Below are positions 45,653 to 59,726 of a stretch of DNA of 64,000 bases, in pieces. Every line of letters starts with the position of its first letter. The stretch's first letter is position 1. Made by a program: the position numbers and the translations under genes. Origin of the DNA: Isoetes taiwanensis. Taxonomy: Eukaryota > Streptophyta > Lycopodiopsida > Isoetales > Isoetaceae. The stretch is from assembly GCA_021234155.1 (NCBI GenBank), contig JAJEKV010000103.1, forward strand, positions 992,001 to 1,056,000, read 5' to 3'. The notes beneath the pieces were generated by a model. The model did not search any database. It worked only from the letters and a program-made list of their open reading frames with translations, and was not told the origin of the DNA.

Positions 45653-47228
45653 ATGAAGTTTAAGGCGTTCCTTACGGACTACGGAGTATCGCTGCTAGAA
45701 AGAAGTGAGCCCTCCTCTCAGCTGCGCATTCCTGGATCGGCATTTGTTTTTTAGCTAAGTTTCTCCTTTATAGGATTTGTTCCTGCATTCGAGAAGATTG
45801 GCAAGACATGCCATGTTTATCTTACCAAAAATCATTTCATATTGTTGCACAATGTCCTTAATGCTGACGGAGTCCAGGCAATTGCTCAATTCAAAAAGGT
45901 GGACCTCACACTTGCGTTTGAGTTACTTGTTGATGTTTGATCGGATTGGGTTCTTACGTCAATTTGAAAATGTAGAATAATGTGCCAGACATTTTAGGTC
46001 TGAACATCAAGAATTTTGTGTGATACGATTCTATGTTTATGCTTAAAACAGAGTTGAGCTTAGCTGTTATTCTATTTACAGCCATGGTAAGATGTGATAA
46101 ATATTGTTAGTGTTCTTCCAGGAAGTACTTTTTGAAGACTACAAAATATCTAGCCAAAATGAAGATCGTATTGCTTTTACTGTGGATTTATCACTATTTT
46201 TAAGAGCACTTAAAAGTAGCATGAGCATGGATGGAGATAAACTACAGGTTAAGCTTGTCAAGAAGCGCCCTACAATTTCTGAACGACCAATGCCGTATCT
46301 GACACTTGAAAGCAAAGTATGATATTTGGATATGCGGTCTATATTTGTCAAGGCTGTTAGTTATTGGTCCTTATGTCAGGGTTACAGATCAGCCGTTGTC
46401 CAAGATATTCCAATTTCCCAGCCATTGAGTCGATTTGATGTGCAAGATTTACAGTCAGCTATTGATATTGCACAAGAATTGCCACCTGTAAGACCTTCTC
46501 TTGTTCTACGTTTCTTTTACAGGTCAGTTAATTTTACTGACAAAGCAATTCGTAATTTCAGACGCTCGTCCACCTCCCTGATTTGCATCATTTGCAAAAT
46601 CTAGTAGATCGGTTAAAAAATGTTGGAGATGTCCTTAAAGTTGCAGTGACAAAGCAAGGGGATTTACATCTACAAGTTACAACCACAATGGTGTCTATTG
46701 GATCTGAATTTCGTAATCTTCGAGTTATTGGAGCAAGAAGTAAGTTTGAGATCATATTTTATGCATGATACTGCTCAAAAAATATTAGTAATAATGTTGT
46801 CGATTGAAGTGGATAATCCAACTATTGATGAGGCATCAAGTCCTTCTGAGCGGTTACAACAAGCTCTCAGGAATGGCGAGGCTGCTGCTGTTGTAAGTAA
46901 ATTAGCACATTCCTCTTGTTTCTATATTATGAAAGCTAAGATAGCTTTAACTTGCAGCAGGTTAGTATGAAACACTTTGTTAAAGGCCTTCATTGCCATA
47001 GTACAAAGCCAGATGCATTTTTTGCTGGTAATTCTTGCTGGCCCTAATCTTTTCCTATTGTTTCCGGATATAACTATGAAACAAAAAATGTGTTAATAAT
47101 ATTATACAGGCATAGCACCAAACGAGGCCTGCTTATTGACTATGTTTCAATACTTTGTTCCTGGTACCCATCAAACTGATAATTCCATTAGTTTGCATTG
47201 TCGGCTGCCTGTACTTGATCAAGCATAG
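45653..47228 (+). CDS. HUS1: Checkpoint protein HUS1 (9-1-1 clamp subunit)
   Basis: Eight exons: 45653-45704, 45774-45898, 46122-46316, 46380-46487, 46562-46739, 46810-46892, 46958-47027 and 47110-47228. All introns are GT-AG and the phases close to a 930-base frame of 309 residues, the usual plant HUS1 length. The start MKFKAFLTDYGVSLLERR, the central IAFTVDLSLFLRALKS and VKLVKKRP segments, and the end CLLTMFQYFVPGT followed by LHCRLPVLDQ are HUS1 landmarks. HUS1 joins RAD9 and RAD1 in a PCNA-like ring that is loaded at DNA damage and stalled forks and activates ATR signalling in the nucleus. Exon 6 could instead begin at 46789, which adds seven residues but leaves a 49-base intron; 46810 gives 70 bases like its neighbours. 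No stop or frameshift is present, so the gene looks functional. Confidence 0.95.
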
Positions 47229-49413
47229 CTTAACAGGTACTTTTCAAATTCAGCCGACTTCTCATGTTGAAGCCGATTAAATATCATACTTTTTACTAGT
47301 TTGAACCTAACTTGAAGGTTTGGAGACTGTCACACTTTGGAAAGGAAAGGAAAACTATGTGATGTTTCTAGCAACATAGTACCCCTCGATGTGTTCCATC
47401 GCTTAGTTTAATAATAATTTGAGATGTATCTTATAGAAACACAATGTGTTTAGCTTCTATTCTATTAATGGAATTTGTATATACTAATGGAATACAATTA
47501 TTAGCTTCAAATGACAATGGAGGGCTCCTAGATTTGGCTATGGAGAATGAATTCCTAAAAACAAGCTAGATCATGACTTGTTGTCAATTCACTTTGTTAC
47601 TTTTTGGAATTTGGTAGAATTAGGAGGCCATCAAGAAGATTTTGGGTTGCCCTGAGATAGACCACACATTGGGGTAGTATTAACAAGCATGCCTGAAATT
47701 GTTTGCCTTCATATGAGGATGATATGTGGAGACAATGTTACTAAAAATATCAGGAGCTTCATTGGAGAAACTAGTAGGTCTTCTATTAAGGAAATCAATT
47801 TTCTGATATGAAGATACCAATGATGGGGCTCTTGTGCACAGGCCGCAACTACTAGGATTTAAGAGGTTCTAGCTAGGAACATCACTAAATCTAAATAGCT
47901 TTCAGGTCTCTACCCCCCTTAAACCCATACATCACAGGAGGAACAGAAAGAGATAACATAATCTGATACAACATCCATAATCATCATAAATAGATCATAA
48001 CATAGAATCTAATTATCCATCCACCTCAAACAAGGGTTAGAATAGCACACAACTACCTAGAAACTGACCTGTGTCCTGGTTGGACCCGTTGTCTCGAAGA
48101 ACATCCATAGAACTGGTCAGGTGTTAGGTTTTGACAACTTCCTCCTTCCCCTGCTCTTCCCAAACTCGAATTTGGGTAGAATTAGGATGGGGAGCTCAAT
48201 TTGCCACCCAAAGATGGCAACCTGTCCTTGGCCAATCGAGTGAGGCCAAGTGGCACATCCTAACTAGCCTACTTGGCTAAGTAATACCATTAGTTAGTGT
48301 AGTTAGGTTGGTTTAATGTCAATAATCCCTCTTAAGTTAATCCCCAATGGTTTCCAATACCTTGGTGACGTGTCAGGTACGATATACGTATACCGTATAC
48401 TTACATGGAACGTCACACTTACTCCCGTTTTAAGAGCCCTGAGCCCCGGGACTGCCTAACAAGTCTGGAGGAAGCATCTCACCTTCTGTTGCTATGCGAG
48501 CGAATATCTATGTCCTTTCGCTCTAAACTGGCCTTCGTGATGTACAGGTCCATAGATAGTTCCATATGTCAATTTAGTACTGCACCAAAAGTAATCCCAC
48601 CCATGTATACACCTAGAAAGCTGGCGAAAACATGATAGGATTTGCCAAACTCCAAGGCAGTTCCAAGAAATCAATGCCCGCCTGCCTGTAAGCCGCCAAA
48701 ATGTCATACATCCTGAGCATGTCCATCAAACTCCTAGTCAGCTTTCATGCTGTAGGGTTTTGAAATAATAAGGCTCTAAAACAATAAACTAAAATTTTAA
48801 AAGCTTGTCGGCATTTAAAAATAACAAGCCCTTGTAAAAAAAATAAAACCACTCAAATAATGTAAACCCCAATAAGACTTTTATTTCCCTTTCTATTGTC
48901 ACAGCATCTTTTCCTCTATACATATTTATATGAACTCTCAATAGTCTCACGCAAAAAAATCCTATTTTTTCCCCCAATAAAATTTATAAAACCATCGCCA
49001 AATGCAATCACCTCACCATATATGCATATACTGTTCCACAGTACCGTTCTCAATATTTCACGAGAGCCCTGTGGTGGCTAATGCCTATTTTATTTCTAAT
49101 TTTTCTAAAATAAGTATATGGCACCGTGAAGCCACGCTTTGTGCTTATCCGCTTCTGAGGAATCCGCTTCTCCGCCAAATCCTCTCCCGTGCTCTGTTTT
49201 CCGACCCGGCTATGTGGTTTCGGCCACCATACATCCAAGGCTTCTACGGCAGCCGGAGAATAAACTCTTTCTTTGCTATGCCAACATCATCTAAGCGGCT
49301 TCTATGGCAAGAGATGCTCTAATGGAGTTTATGAAAGCCGGTACTTCGTTTATGTCTTCCCTTTAATCTCTACTTTCTTCTTCTTGACTTCTCACATGTA
49401 TATTTCATTGAAA
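47229..49413. other. No supported gene downstream of HUS1
   Basis: Frames are short and without domains. The segment includes the likely HUS1 3' UTR. A TACGTATACCGTATAC palindromic stretch occurs near 48380. Confidence 0.4.
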
Positions 49414-49840
49414 TCACGGGCTTCCAAAACGAATCCAAATCATTTCTTCAGGATTGATCAAGGTAAAGAGTTTGCCTCCATGAAGGTCACCACCATGTTT
49501 TGGTATATAGGCAGATTCCTCCTGTTCCGAAAACTCAAGAACATCTACACAAATAGAGATGGTTACCGTAACGTATGACATTTCTCCATCTACCATGAAT
49601 ACCATGGCTATGGATTTTGAGGCAAGAGTTCTCTCTATTTCCCTGACTGCTTTCTTGGCAATGCGAGCTCGTCATGAGTTGAAGTAGAATATTTCCTATA
49701 CCGGGTCTCTCCAGCCTGGGAAAACCTCCTCATCATACAGGAACTCCCTAGCATCGGTTAGTGATGTATAAGGATTTGTAGCCATAAAGGTTGAGGATAC
49801 GAGCTTAGAAGTCCTGCTAGTAGCGGGAAGCAGATCCAAT
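49414..49840 (-). pseudogene. Unidentified coding-like relic
   Basis: A minus-strand frame of about 140 residues with only two stops carries protein-like sequence: FMATNPYTSLTDAREFLYDE, EEVFPGWRDPV, IAKKAVREIERTLASKS and CVDVLEFSEQEESAYIPK. It begins after a possible AG acceptor near 49835. I do not recognise the family. The two in-frame stops (after GWRDPV and after IFYFNS) suggest a decaying gene or retroelement fragment. Confidence 0.35.
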
Positions 49841-52800
49841 TATAGTAGTCAAGATATGGATTGTTCTCTCTCCGTGAATAGAATGAATAATGATGACTCT
49901 CAGAATACAACATCGTACATGGTTTGGATCACCCAACAAACACTAATACAAGTTTTGAACAGGCCATCTTTTTTCACCTTAAAGGAACATCATCTCCTAT
50001 GCAGTCAGCTCAGGTATAAAGCTTCATGAAGTATCTCCCGGATGTGATTTAGCCTCGGATAAAGAAAAAATTGATTTCTGGCCTAAAATCATTACATGAC
50101 AATAGAAGATCAGGGTCGAATGCAATGCTAAATTCTAATACCAGTTAGAAATTATAGTTTAAATAAAACATAAGGTTTGAATATGGTCAGATGCATCGGT
50201 CCGAGACAAGCATATCAGTACCACATGCAATAAAATGAAGGTCCTAGAATAATTCCCAACGTTTAATGAAAAATTGGATTAAAAGCAAAAATATATTGGA
50301 TGGAACTTGATATCAGTCTACAATGACTCATCTAGGGCTTTGTGGTTTCTTTCCCTGTGACTTAACAGTATATTATGCATAGACCGCTGCAGGCAATCTT
50401 GACTACATAAGCCAGTCTTCCAAAGGCTCTCTCACTCGCTTGTAACGAAGTTATGACATGCTGGATGAGAAACAAATGCAAGACTTCAAGACTTCGAGGC
50501 CCCAAAATTCTTGGAAACAGAGGTAAATTTCCATATGGAGTATAGTAATGAATAGTGATTTTCCAATATTTTCGTGTTTGGAAACAAAGAGCTCCCATAA
50601 ATTTTAGCTTGGCATGATTTTTGGGTGATGGATTTGGCAGTAGCCCTGCCTCAAATCACATGGGAATTAAAGAGCACTAGCTCCTCACCCATGGGAATGA
50701 AAGAGCACCACTCCCACACCTTCTTAGGGTCAAGAAATGAGCCTGCGACTCCTTTGATTGCTGGTGGTGGTGCCCATGGATTTGTGGGCAGATAAGAACT
50801 TTAACCTTAGTATCTCTAATGATCATATGTCATGATGTTGTGCAATTAAGTATGAAAATGTTGTTTCTTTTAAGATATTAATTTCCCAGCTATTCTTGGA
50901 ACGCTTTAAAACAAAACAAAATGTTGCCTATCTTCAGCTACAACCATCTTCATCAAGGTTAGAAGCATGTCGTGATAGTTTTATCGCACTCTTTCAGAGT
51001 AAATTGGCTTCAATGCATTTGTGGAAGAAAAATGTGGTCCAATCACTTATGTGATAGCTGTGAAAGGCACCATTGCCTTCCATCAGATGCAGCATCACAA
51101 CAACTCGAGATGTTTCAATGTCATGAAAGGGATGTGATCGTATTATCCATAGTTCCTAAAATTCCCCAGCTCCATCCAAGTGAAAAGGTTTGAGCCTTAG
51201 TATCAAAGAATGTTGAATTACAATGATCTCCTCGATACCCCATGATGAGAGTAAATCTAATATTGGAAAGGTGTCAAGTTTTATCAACCATTCAGATAAG
51301 GAACTTTACCTCCGACAACCATGGGCCCAAAACCGCTTACTCAGCTTCTTTTTGAATGTTTCCATATAACATGGGCCAATAAGTTTATTAACTTATTAAT
51401 GGTCCATCACGGATTCTATCCCAGAGAACTGTCCTCACAAATGCCAATCGTACAACAGATAATTATCTCTCCTAAGGAAAGCATAATCCTTTTATCGGGC
51501 AAAACTGAACTACTAGCAGCATGAACGAAATGGCATCTCAAACTAGGCTTAGAAATTCTCCAAGAAAGATCTATCTCTAACTTTTACGAAACCCCACCAC
51601 CAAAAAATGTGAAAATTTAAGTCTACTGGCTCTTGAGATTTTGGGACATTCCCAAGCTATACCACTCAAGGTCAATAATGTCCCAAATTTCAATAGGCAA
51701 CAACCCATATTTCACGATCCTGCCCTGAGGCCTTGCATACAGCACTGGCTGCAAACTTCGGACACATTCATTTTCTTAGTCCCCAAATACCCTAGAAGAA
51801 GGTCACACCCACCAACCGGGCTCCAAATTCCTGCCTCATCAAGCCAGTATCTGCTAGAAGGCCCTCACGCTGTGCAAAGCACTGATGCTTTTCTTCCCAT
51901 TCGTGGCGGTATGGCTAGGCACCGTACCTAATCCCCATTCTCACTCTTGTTTATTCGAAGATACCTTTACTAGTCATTTCTCAAAGATCATCCACTTAGG
52001 TTGTGCCTGCCATGCGGCAACTACATAGATCTACCTACCAATGCGAAAACTAAAACCGAAACACCTGATTCTCACACCACTATCATAATCATTGGGCCCT
52101 TATCATCGCTGCCCTCGTATTTCCATTAATAATTTACACTAATTGGTATACCTATTTCATATCCACGACCATCGTGCGGGGTGGGTATGCCACTATGACG
52201 GAAGCGCCCGCTACCCGGTTTCCGAAACGCGCTAACATTATGTGAGAAAGTGTTCTTTTAATCGCATGTGGAAGAAATGTGATAGTTCCAGAGGGGCCAT
52301 AAAAGCCGCCAGCTTTGCTATAGGGTCTCTGTTCTCATTCAACGGTATAGTGCATTTAATCCATTTTTCAAAATTTTCCGGTGCCGCAAAAGCTATGATA
52401 ATATGGTGGGAATTTCCTTGATGCCAAGTGCGCAATGCACCGTGGGATGCCTCTTTTGTTTTGATTTCCGCACTCCTGTAGTAAGAGATCTCTTTGTGAT
52501 TCATTGCCTTGAGATGTTCTTTTCATTCGGCGCAATTAGCACACTCTTCAAGTGATCGAGGTCATACAGAATACTGCCATGAGATGAATTTTGGTTTTGT
52601 AATGGGATTGTAAAAGTCTTTGGGTTCTCAAGATGAAGGATGTGAATCTCATCCCAAGCTTAATGATTTAGGTGAGACATAATGAGGGAAGAATGCCGCG
52701 GCGCAGCCACAGCTTCGCTGGAGAAAGTTTCTTTGTATTATATAAAACTCCTTGTAAAACCCAATAATCAAAGAATGGATGAATTTAGCAACAAGTAAGA

Positions 52801-54134
52801 GAGTAATTTCACCAAATGTGTTTATTTATATACGTATGGTTTTGCCAACACGCGTTTATACGGTGAAAAATGTTACTCCTTGTTTAGGTGGATTCACCGC
52901 TACCTACCTTCTCACAGACCATTAACCTCCCGTATTCCGATCCGCCCTAGGTTCTATTTCGCAATCTGATAAAGATCGTAATTTCTTCGAGTTTATCCTG
53001 GGCCATTACTCGCATTCTTATGATCCCCGCCGTCTAAAATATCCTTCCGAAAGTAAAGATTGCCAATAGAGTGATACTTTCGAAGGAACCACCGCCTGCA
53101 TTATCTTGGCTAGTTCCTCGAATATCCAACAGCCACCGGGAAATTTCTACCATGCTCTTTCTTCCGGAGGGTTTGATAGGTTTCTTAAAAGCATCTCAAG
53201 CCTGCGATACCCTCCCAAATTTTAATGGGCTACCTGGCAGGTGAGGTTTCACCAGCTTTATCTCGCCAATATGGATTCCCAGGCTGAGCTTTAGTAGATC
53301 CCAATGCCTGCCTGCTCCTTTGTTGTACCAAATGGGCTTGATTAGAGGCTATGGATGACGGCTAAAGATGAAAAACGGGTTGTTTATATGCGCCAATGAT
53401 ACGACAAAATGCAGGTAAACCTTTAGGCTAAAACTTCCAATCAGAAACTATTAGATTTGGGAGCAAGATTAGTTATTTCTTCTTTGTTTTTTTTTTTTCT
53501 CCCGCAGGTGTCTTTTGAGATGCGGGTGCCAGATCCTAGTGGGTTTTTTTTTTTGTCTACGGTACGCGTATTTTGCCAGCCGAACCGGGATAATCTAGAT
53601 AAAAAATTATCGGAAAATCGGTATCCAAGAAAAGGAGCCATCTAAATGGGGATTGATCCAAGAATATGGTGTTCGTTCTCAATCCCTTTAGCGCTTTTGG
53701 GGCAGGAAATTACACTAATTCTTTGAATGGCCTGCACCGGCCAGCTTATTCTTAGTTTCCATCTTTAGATTACTAAAAGCTACGCTATAATATTGGTAAG
53801 GGGTTCCTTGGCTAAGAGAAAAAATTTTATGACCGCCCACTTAGGCTGTGAGTCGCTATAATTTATATGCAGAGAAGCGAAAAAGCCCAAAACCCCAACA
53901 CCAAAATTAAATAATGTAACGATGCAAAGATCCTGGCTTAGTTCTTATTGAAAAGCCCCACTTTATAGAGTAGGGGAAAACCCAATGGAAGAGGGCTCCT
54001 CAAATAACATGCCCCTAAAGACAAGTCCCACTTTTTCCCAAATCCCGAGATGTGTAAGCTCCTGGCCAAGGCTTAAGCAATAGGTGGATGCGAAACTGGC
54101 AACGTGAGCATCACATTCCTGCTGTGCCCCGCCT
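49841..54134. other. No identified gene
   Basis: Minus-strand frames such as 52238-52504 (LAAFMAPLELSHFFHMRLKE) look weakly coding and may be remnants of the LINE detected to the right, but no motif is decisive. A long poly-T and poly-A-like run lies near 53485-53555. Confidence 0.35.
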
Positions 54135-55720
54135 CTAGAAGGGATAGCATGGCGCCTGCACCGGCTGGAGGGTATGGTGCTCATCCTTCATCAGTGCATC
54201 CCCATGCAACACTCTGAGATTCCTTCCTGCATCCCGCGGCTCCCATTCACCCCTGCCAGACGGTTTCACCTCCCCTGGGAGGAAACCCGCCCTATGGCGT
54301 GCCATTTCGCTTTTCCACCAGATGTGTGCTTTCTGGCACCGATGGGGTCCATGCCTCAAGGCCGGATGAATCCTGTTTGATAGTGCTGGTTTCGGTTTCA
54401 AGAGCAGAGGCATCCCACAGAGCAGGCATAGTCTGTGATCCGACTGTCTGGCTTCCTCATGACGAATCGCCAGCTGCCGTCAACTGCTGGTGAATCCATA
54501 GATAGGACCACTCCTATAAAACCATCCCTACAAGTACACAGCCAAGGCCCCTTTCAACAGCCTGTAGCCCCCGCTTTCACCAATACCAGGAGGTGCCGGC
54601 TCAACCCATCCCATCCACCTTATGGAAGCAAGTAAGATGCCTCACAGATATGTGTCAGAGCGCCGTGAACCCGCCTCTATACAACAAAATCTCTATACGG
54701 TAATGGTGGTCCTTTCAATTCTAAGCTATATGTCAAGAAAGCTTTCTCGCACTCTTTCCAACCTTATCCCATCGTGGTTTTTGCTAACCTCGGGCCCTAA
54801 ACCTCCACCCTATATAGCAGCACCGGCCAACAAAGCTCCTAAATAGTGTGCTCTCTCGCCTACTACAGATTCATCCCAAGAATATCGCGACCGGTGATAT
54901 AGAGTTCTGATCGCCTCCTCTCCACACTCCATCCTACAAGATGGGCAGTAAAATCAATTCCTGTGATAATTTTGAAGCTCCGCATCCATCTCCACTTCCG
55001 TTCTTAATATAACTCCTATAGGTGTTATGCGAGACAGATCGCGAAGCTTAGTTTTGTGTAAGTTCATCACATTCCTGCTATTTAACCCACTGATAGCATC
55101 CAAATGCTATCGTGATACCGGGCCGTGGTGGGCTAGCAAACCTACATCATCCGCGATATAGTAACCGCCTACGAGGTCGATCGATACTGCACCCCAAATT
55201 CTATGGTGCCGATCCACGCCTCCAAGCTTAATAAAGAGCGCGAGACAACGCGGCAGCCCCGCGAACTCCAGAGAAGGCCAGCCCACCTATTCTCTCATAA
55301 GGTAACTGTGATAAATCCCATCATAAAGCCGGTGCACCACATTCCGCAACTCCTCGTGGAACTCGTAATTTGCAACTCACAAAGATATCCTCGTATCTTT
55401 ATCGCGCAGCTCTAAAACGCTGCGCAAAGAATATGCAAGTCCTCGGCTACGCGATTCCGGGCCATTCTCCATCAACACTCTAAAGCGAAGATATGGTTTG
55501 CCGTGGAGGCGGAAACGCTGCGCCCGCTCGCCAATTGCCCGCGACCCCGCCTCTCCCCTACTTAATGATAGTTTTTCTCCAACACCTCGCTGAGCTTTGG
55601 TAAATGGGCCGAGCTTATAATTATCCTAACGCCATTTAATTCCCATTTACTACCTTTATGAATAGGAACAACTTTACTAACCAATCCACTTCGTATCTCC
55701 CGTAGCCTCGTTAATATCAC
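54135..55720 (-). pseudogene. LINE reverse transcriptase relic
   Basis: Minus-strand frames carry, in family order and at family spacing, KVVPIHKGS with SSAHLPKLSEVLEKN (55562-55690; the start of the non-LTR RT domain), NVVHRLYDGI (about 55330) and YIADDVGLLAHHG (55115-55165; the catalytic box with one extra residue). From the first motif to the catalytic box is about 180 codons, as expected. Downstream frames continue to 54135 without a clear domain. Stops and frame changes are frequent, so it is long dead. The upstream endonuclease was not identified. The YADD-like box and RT start are good evidence; the clade (L1-like or other) is not established. Confidence 0.6.
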
Positions 55721-58700
55721 CGGCCGTATTCCTACCACCGATGGATTCAATTCCCATTTCAATGTGCCTCTACCGCAGCCCCCTGAACTTTTCGAGTTCG
55801 CTACCCGCCAGATGTTCGACTTCACTGACATCCTCCCGCTGCAGTTTCCAGACCTCTCCCACCCGGATCCGACCCCGTGCCAGCCCCCGGGGTCATAACC
55901 GGCAAGCTGCATCCATTGTCTACACTTATACGCCGTACCCACCTCGGGCGCTTCCGGGTATACGACCTTACGCCAAAAGCTTTGGCTCACGGCGAGCATG
56001 TCGTTTTCCCCGAAGCTCTCGCGCGTATCTCGATTTTAGGAAGATTTAGTTCCCTGTGGCCCGCGGGCCGCAATTGTGGATTCACTGCCGTTAAATTCGG
56101 CCTTTGAGCCTTGCACGATCAAACCACGCGTTCTCGTGAAATGCGCCACAATTGGAGGGCCCTTCACCGCAGGGGCGGAAGTACCAAGAAATTTAAGCAA
56201 ATACCTCACTGCATGCAATAATCAGTAGAAGTTTTTATCAAACCCCTCAGAAATTCCCGCAGACTAACATGCATCTATATTGTCCCCTTTCCGAGAAGCG
56301 CTGCGGGATACAGGTAATCCCTCCATGCCCCCTTTGGCGGTCTCCGCCTATTGAGTGCTGCCCTAATTCAGCGCGGATATAAAGTAGTGAAGTGATCCGG
56401 ATAAAGCCTCCTCGTCCCCTGTTTGTGCCAATGGAGCGTGTAACTATACTGCGTTCCTACCGGAGCGTAGAATCCAAATACACTTGTGCCCCCATCCCGG
56501 GCCACCGGGTAAGTAACACCCTCGAAAGTGGCTAATTTATCGCCCGTTCCGCCCGCCTAACGTCATGACCTGCCAACAGTCGCCATCAACATTAGCTGCC
56601 ACCTGAAGGTCATCGAATCGTGACCGTATGAAAGCATTGAAATCTCCTTAGCAAAAGCGTTCCGCCCGCTGTATAGCGTCTATGTCATCATATACCCTTA
56701 TACGACATCCGCATAATTCCGGTGGTTCCATCATGTACCGTAGAATCAGGTTCGTGCATGGGAAATGGAAGCAAAATGAAGAAGCATGGATATGACTGCT
56801 CTAATACCGCTACCTACAGTGTAGGCTAAGTAAATGCATCGACTTCAAGTGGATCTTGCATGCTATATGCCCCTAAAGTAGCAAGCTTACTCCACCGATC
56901 GTTACCGCCATGGCACCTTACTATGCGAGAAATGCCGGAGTCCTTGAGTCGTCCGGTAATCGATGCCCTTCATACTCCTCAGGAAGACGATGTCCATGTC
57001 CGTCATGGTCCCACCGCTTACCGCCTCTTCGCTTGGAAGCCCTTTACAATTCCGTGAAACAATGCTAGCATGATTTTCCGCGTCAATGCCTGACCCATCT
57101 CGAGTGCCCGAGGACCCATCTTAGCAAAATTGGTTGGAATAACTCGCAGCCCGCTTCACGGACCTCAATATGGCCGCGCTTGTGGAAGGCCTCTAATCCG
57201 CTTCTCCCCGGGTTCACCCGCAACGCCCCTGACGAGAGTATTATTATATCTTCATCTTAAGCTATTAACTAAACTACAAAGAGCCCCTCCACCATTTAAT
57301 CAGTGGTAGTGCTATGACGCAAAATCAGATAAGGTGGACTCTATAGAGCTCCAAATCCCGCCATCCGCAGAAACCGCGCGAAAACATTGGGCTTGGCGTT
57401 TAAAGATTGAAGAAAAGGATCCTCAGAAGCTATGGCGCTTATAGCAATGATGCCAGTTTTTAAAACGGAAATTTAACGGATTTCACTTGTTAAAATATTT
57501 TTATTTTGAATATCTCTGCGCGGATATTCTAGGCGTGGATTCGCTCGATGGAATATGCCACCTGATTGTTCCCCACAAAGTGTGATCAATCACGCATCTT
57601 CGGAATAAAGGGTGGTATCTCGATTTAATTTCGCCGTATGACCGCGAGGTATCATCGACGGCTAAGTGATGCGATGGCACCACCTGGGATCGCTGAAAGT
57701 ATCGACAAGCATTCAAACGCCTCCAAACTAATTCACGCAGAGAGGGTTAGCATTCGCGAAGGTCATTATCACCGAATCTTAATCACTCTAAACAAGGGTA
57801 ACATTGCTTTCACCCCTATTTTTTAGCGGCAAAGACTAGATGTACACCTATTTTATGTTTAGGGCCAGGGTTCATATGCTGCCATCGAGGTTCATGCAAA
57901 AGGCTCACCATTTTTCGCTACGCCACAAGCCTCTACATGCCTTGCTCAATTCTATTGTGGTAAATCAATTTCACAATAAAATATAAGCCAACCATTTTAT
58001 ACCACCAGCCATTCAATTCCATGCAGTAATAATATAGGGTAAAGATCGTGATCGCTTCGATATAGGTATAAGGTGTAATCCCATTTAATTGAGTTTTCAG
58101 AAGAAACCCGCTGCGGATACCCGAATGAAAGCGCGTGACCGCAGCTCTTCCCAAAAAGCTCGGGTGGTGTAGGTTACCATGCGCCTCATGACCTTGCCAC
58201 CGCCGGCCGGGCCAGTTTCTTGCGTAAACCCTTCGTGGCGGTTACCATACTTTAGCTCCCACAGATACACTTCACATCCCTTTGTTTTCCAGCTTTTAGT
58301 ATCGAGCTCAACGCCATCCGAATCCACGGTTCTCATTCCCTGATTTTTGTGCCCACTTTGATTTTGGCCAAGACGCTGCAACGATGCAGAGCTTGTAAAG
58401 CCTCGCCATTGGCTCGTGGCATAAAATAGTTCTACATGAAATGCAAACATCTTACAAAACTTCTGGAATCTGAGATCCTGGCTGCTATGGATGCAGGAAG
58501 AATCAGCTTCGCAGACAGAGCCGACCGGGCTTAAGCCGCGGCAAAGAAGTGAAAATGCTGCCAAGCCGCGGGCAGAGCCCTTCCTGACAGCATCGCTTTG
58601 AAAACTTCCTCGGGCTGCAGCGCCAAAACGCCGAAAACAATCAAGCACCGCACCATTAGTCAGAATCTCTTGTGCAATATGTGGGGTGATTGATGCCGAT

Positions 58701-59726
58701 AGGCCACCAATTTGTACCATGGGTGATTGGCGAAATAGGCCAAGATATTTATGAGGCGGGTAAACCTAACAAATAGGCATGCCGGACGTTTGCGAGGCTG
58801 GCAGATAAACAACATGGCAATCAAGCAATGGAATCCGATAGCGACGCAAACCCTCAGTTATACCACATGTAAATCTTGTGGTATTCAGCCACGAACATCC
58901 TGAGACAAATTATTAATGACCGAGTCAAGTCATTCCCTTAAACCGGGTTAGAGCAGCTTTACATAATTTGTTTCAGCCAACGAAAGTTTTCTGATATCCT
59001 GAAACTGCCTGATATGTGAGGCGCCCCTTAAAGAAGGGCAAAATCACTTAATGCTTTAAATTTGATGCTTAAATTGAAGAGAGAGTTTCACTCCCTCGAA
59101 TTCCCAGTGAATCCATAACATCCTTTTCCCATAGACCAATGTGCTAACCACGAAAGTGGCTTGCATGTATTATCTACAGCCTTGAAAGTCACCACATAAT
59201 TTTTTCCTCGGCTTTGCAGCTACCGTTTTAAAACTTGCCTTGAAGACCATCATTGACTCATTCATAACCACATGAACTCCATCATGATTTGACTTGGATT
59301 TGGCATTGAAAATCGCTGTTGACCTTTCTCTCATCTCTGCGCCTTTTTCCAAACCTTTTTGATTTAAAGTTCATCACTTCTATCAATGCAGTACATGACT
59401 ATATATATCAAAGGATAGTTCATATCCACCTATGACAGGTGAACGTTTTGGGCCAAGTGAGCATTTACAAGCATCAAAACAGTTGTCAATTGCAAAAATT
59501 GACCAGTGAATCTGGTAATAGTGATATAAGCATTTTAATAACAAGAATGTCTTCTAATCTATCAAATACAGGATAAATATCACCTCCTAAGGTACAATAC
59601 ATACCTCCCAATGTCTACTCTAGGGACTAGAGCCCAAGAATATATTAGCTGAGCTAATATATATTTCCACTATAATTTGACCATTGTCTTGGACTGAAGT
59701 AACTAGATAAAAGATGACGCTGGATG
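55721..59726. other. GC-richer unassigned stretch, probably more LINE relic
   Basis: Base composition is less AT-rich than the rest of the window. The longest frame (58097-58720, minus, 207 residues: IGGLSASITPHIAQEILTNG) has no domain I know and may be chance. The upstream part of the LINE should lie here, but endonuclease motifs were not found. Confidence 0.3.

Noticed and set aside
58097-58720. Single-exon gene of 207 residues
   Set aside because: There is no domain, no orthologue I recognise, and it lies in GC-richer DNA where long chance frames are more likely.
54000-59000. Mitochondrial DNA insertion, suggested by higher G+C
   Set aside because: No mitochondrial gene or RNA was recognised, and RT motifs on the minus strand explain part of it as a LINE relic.
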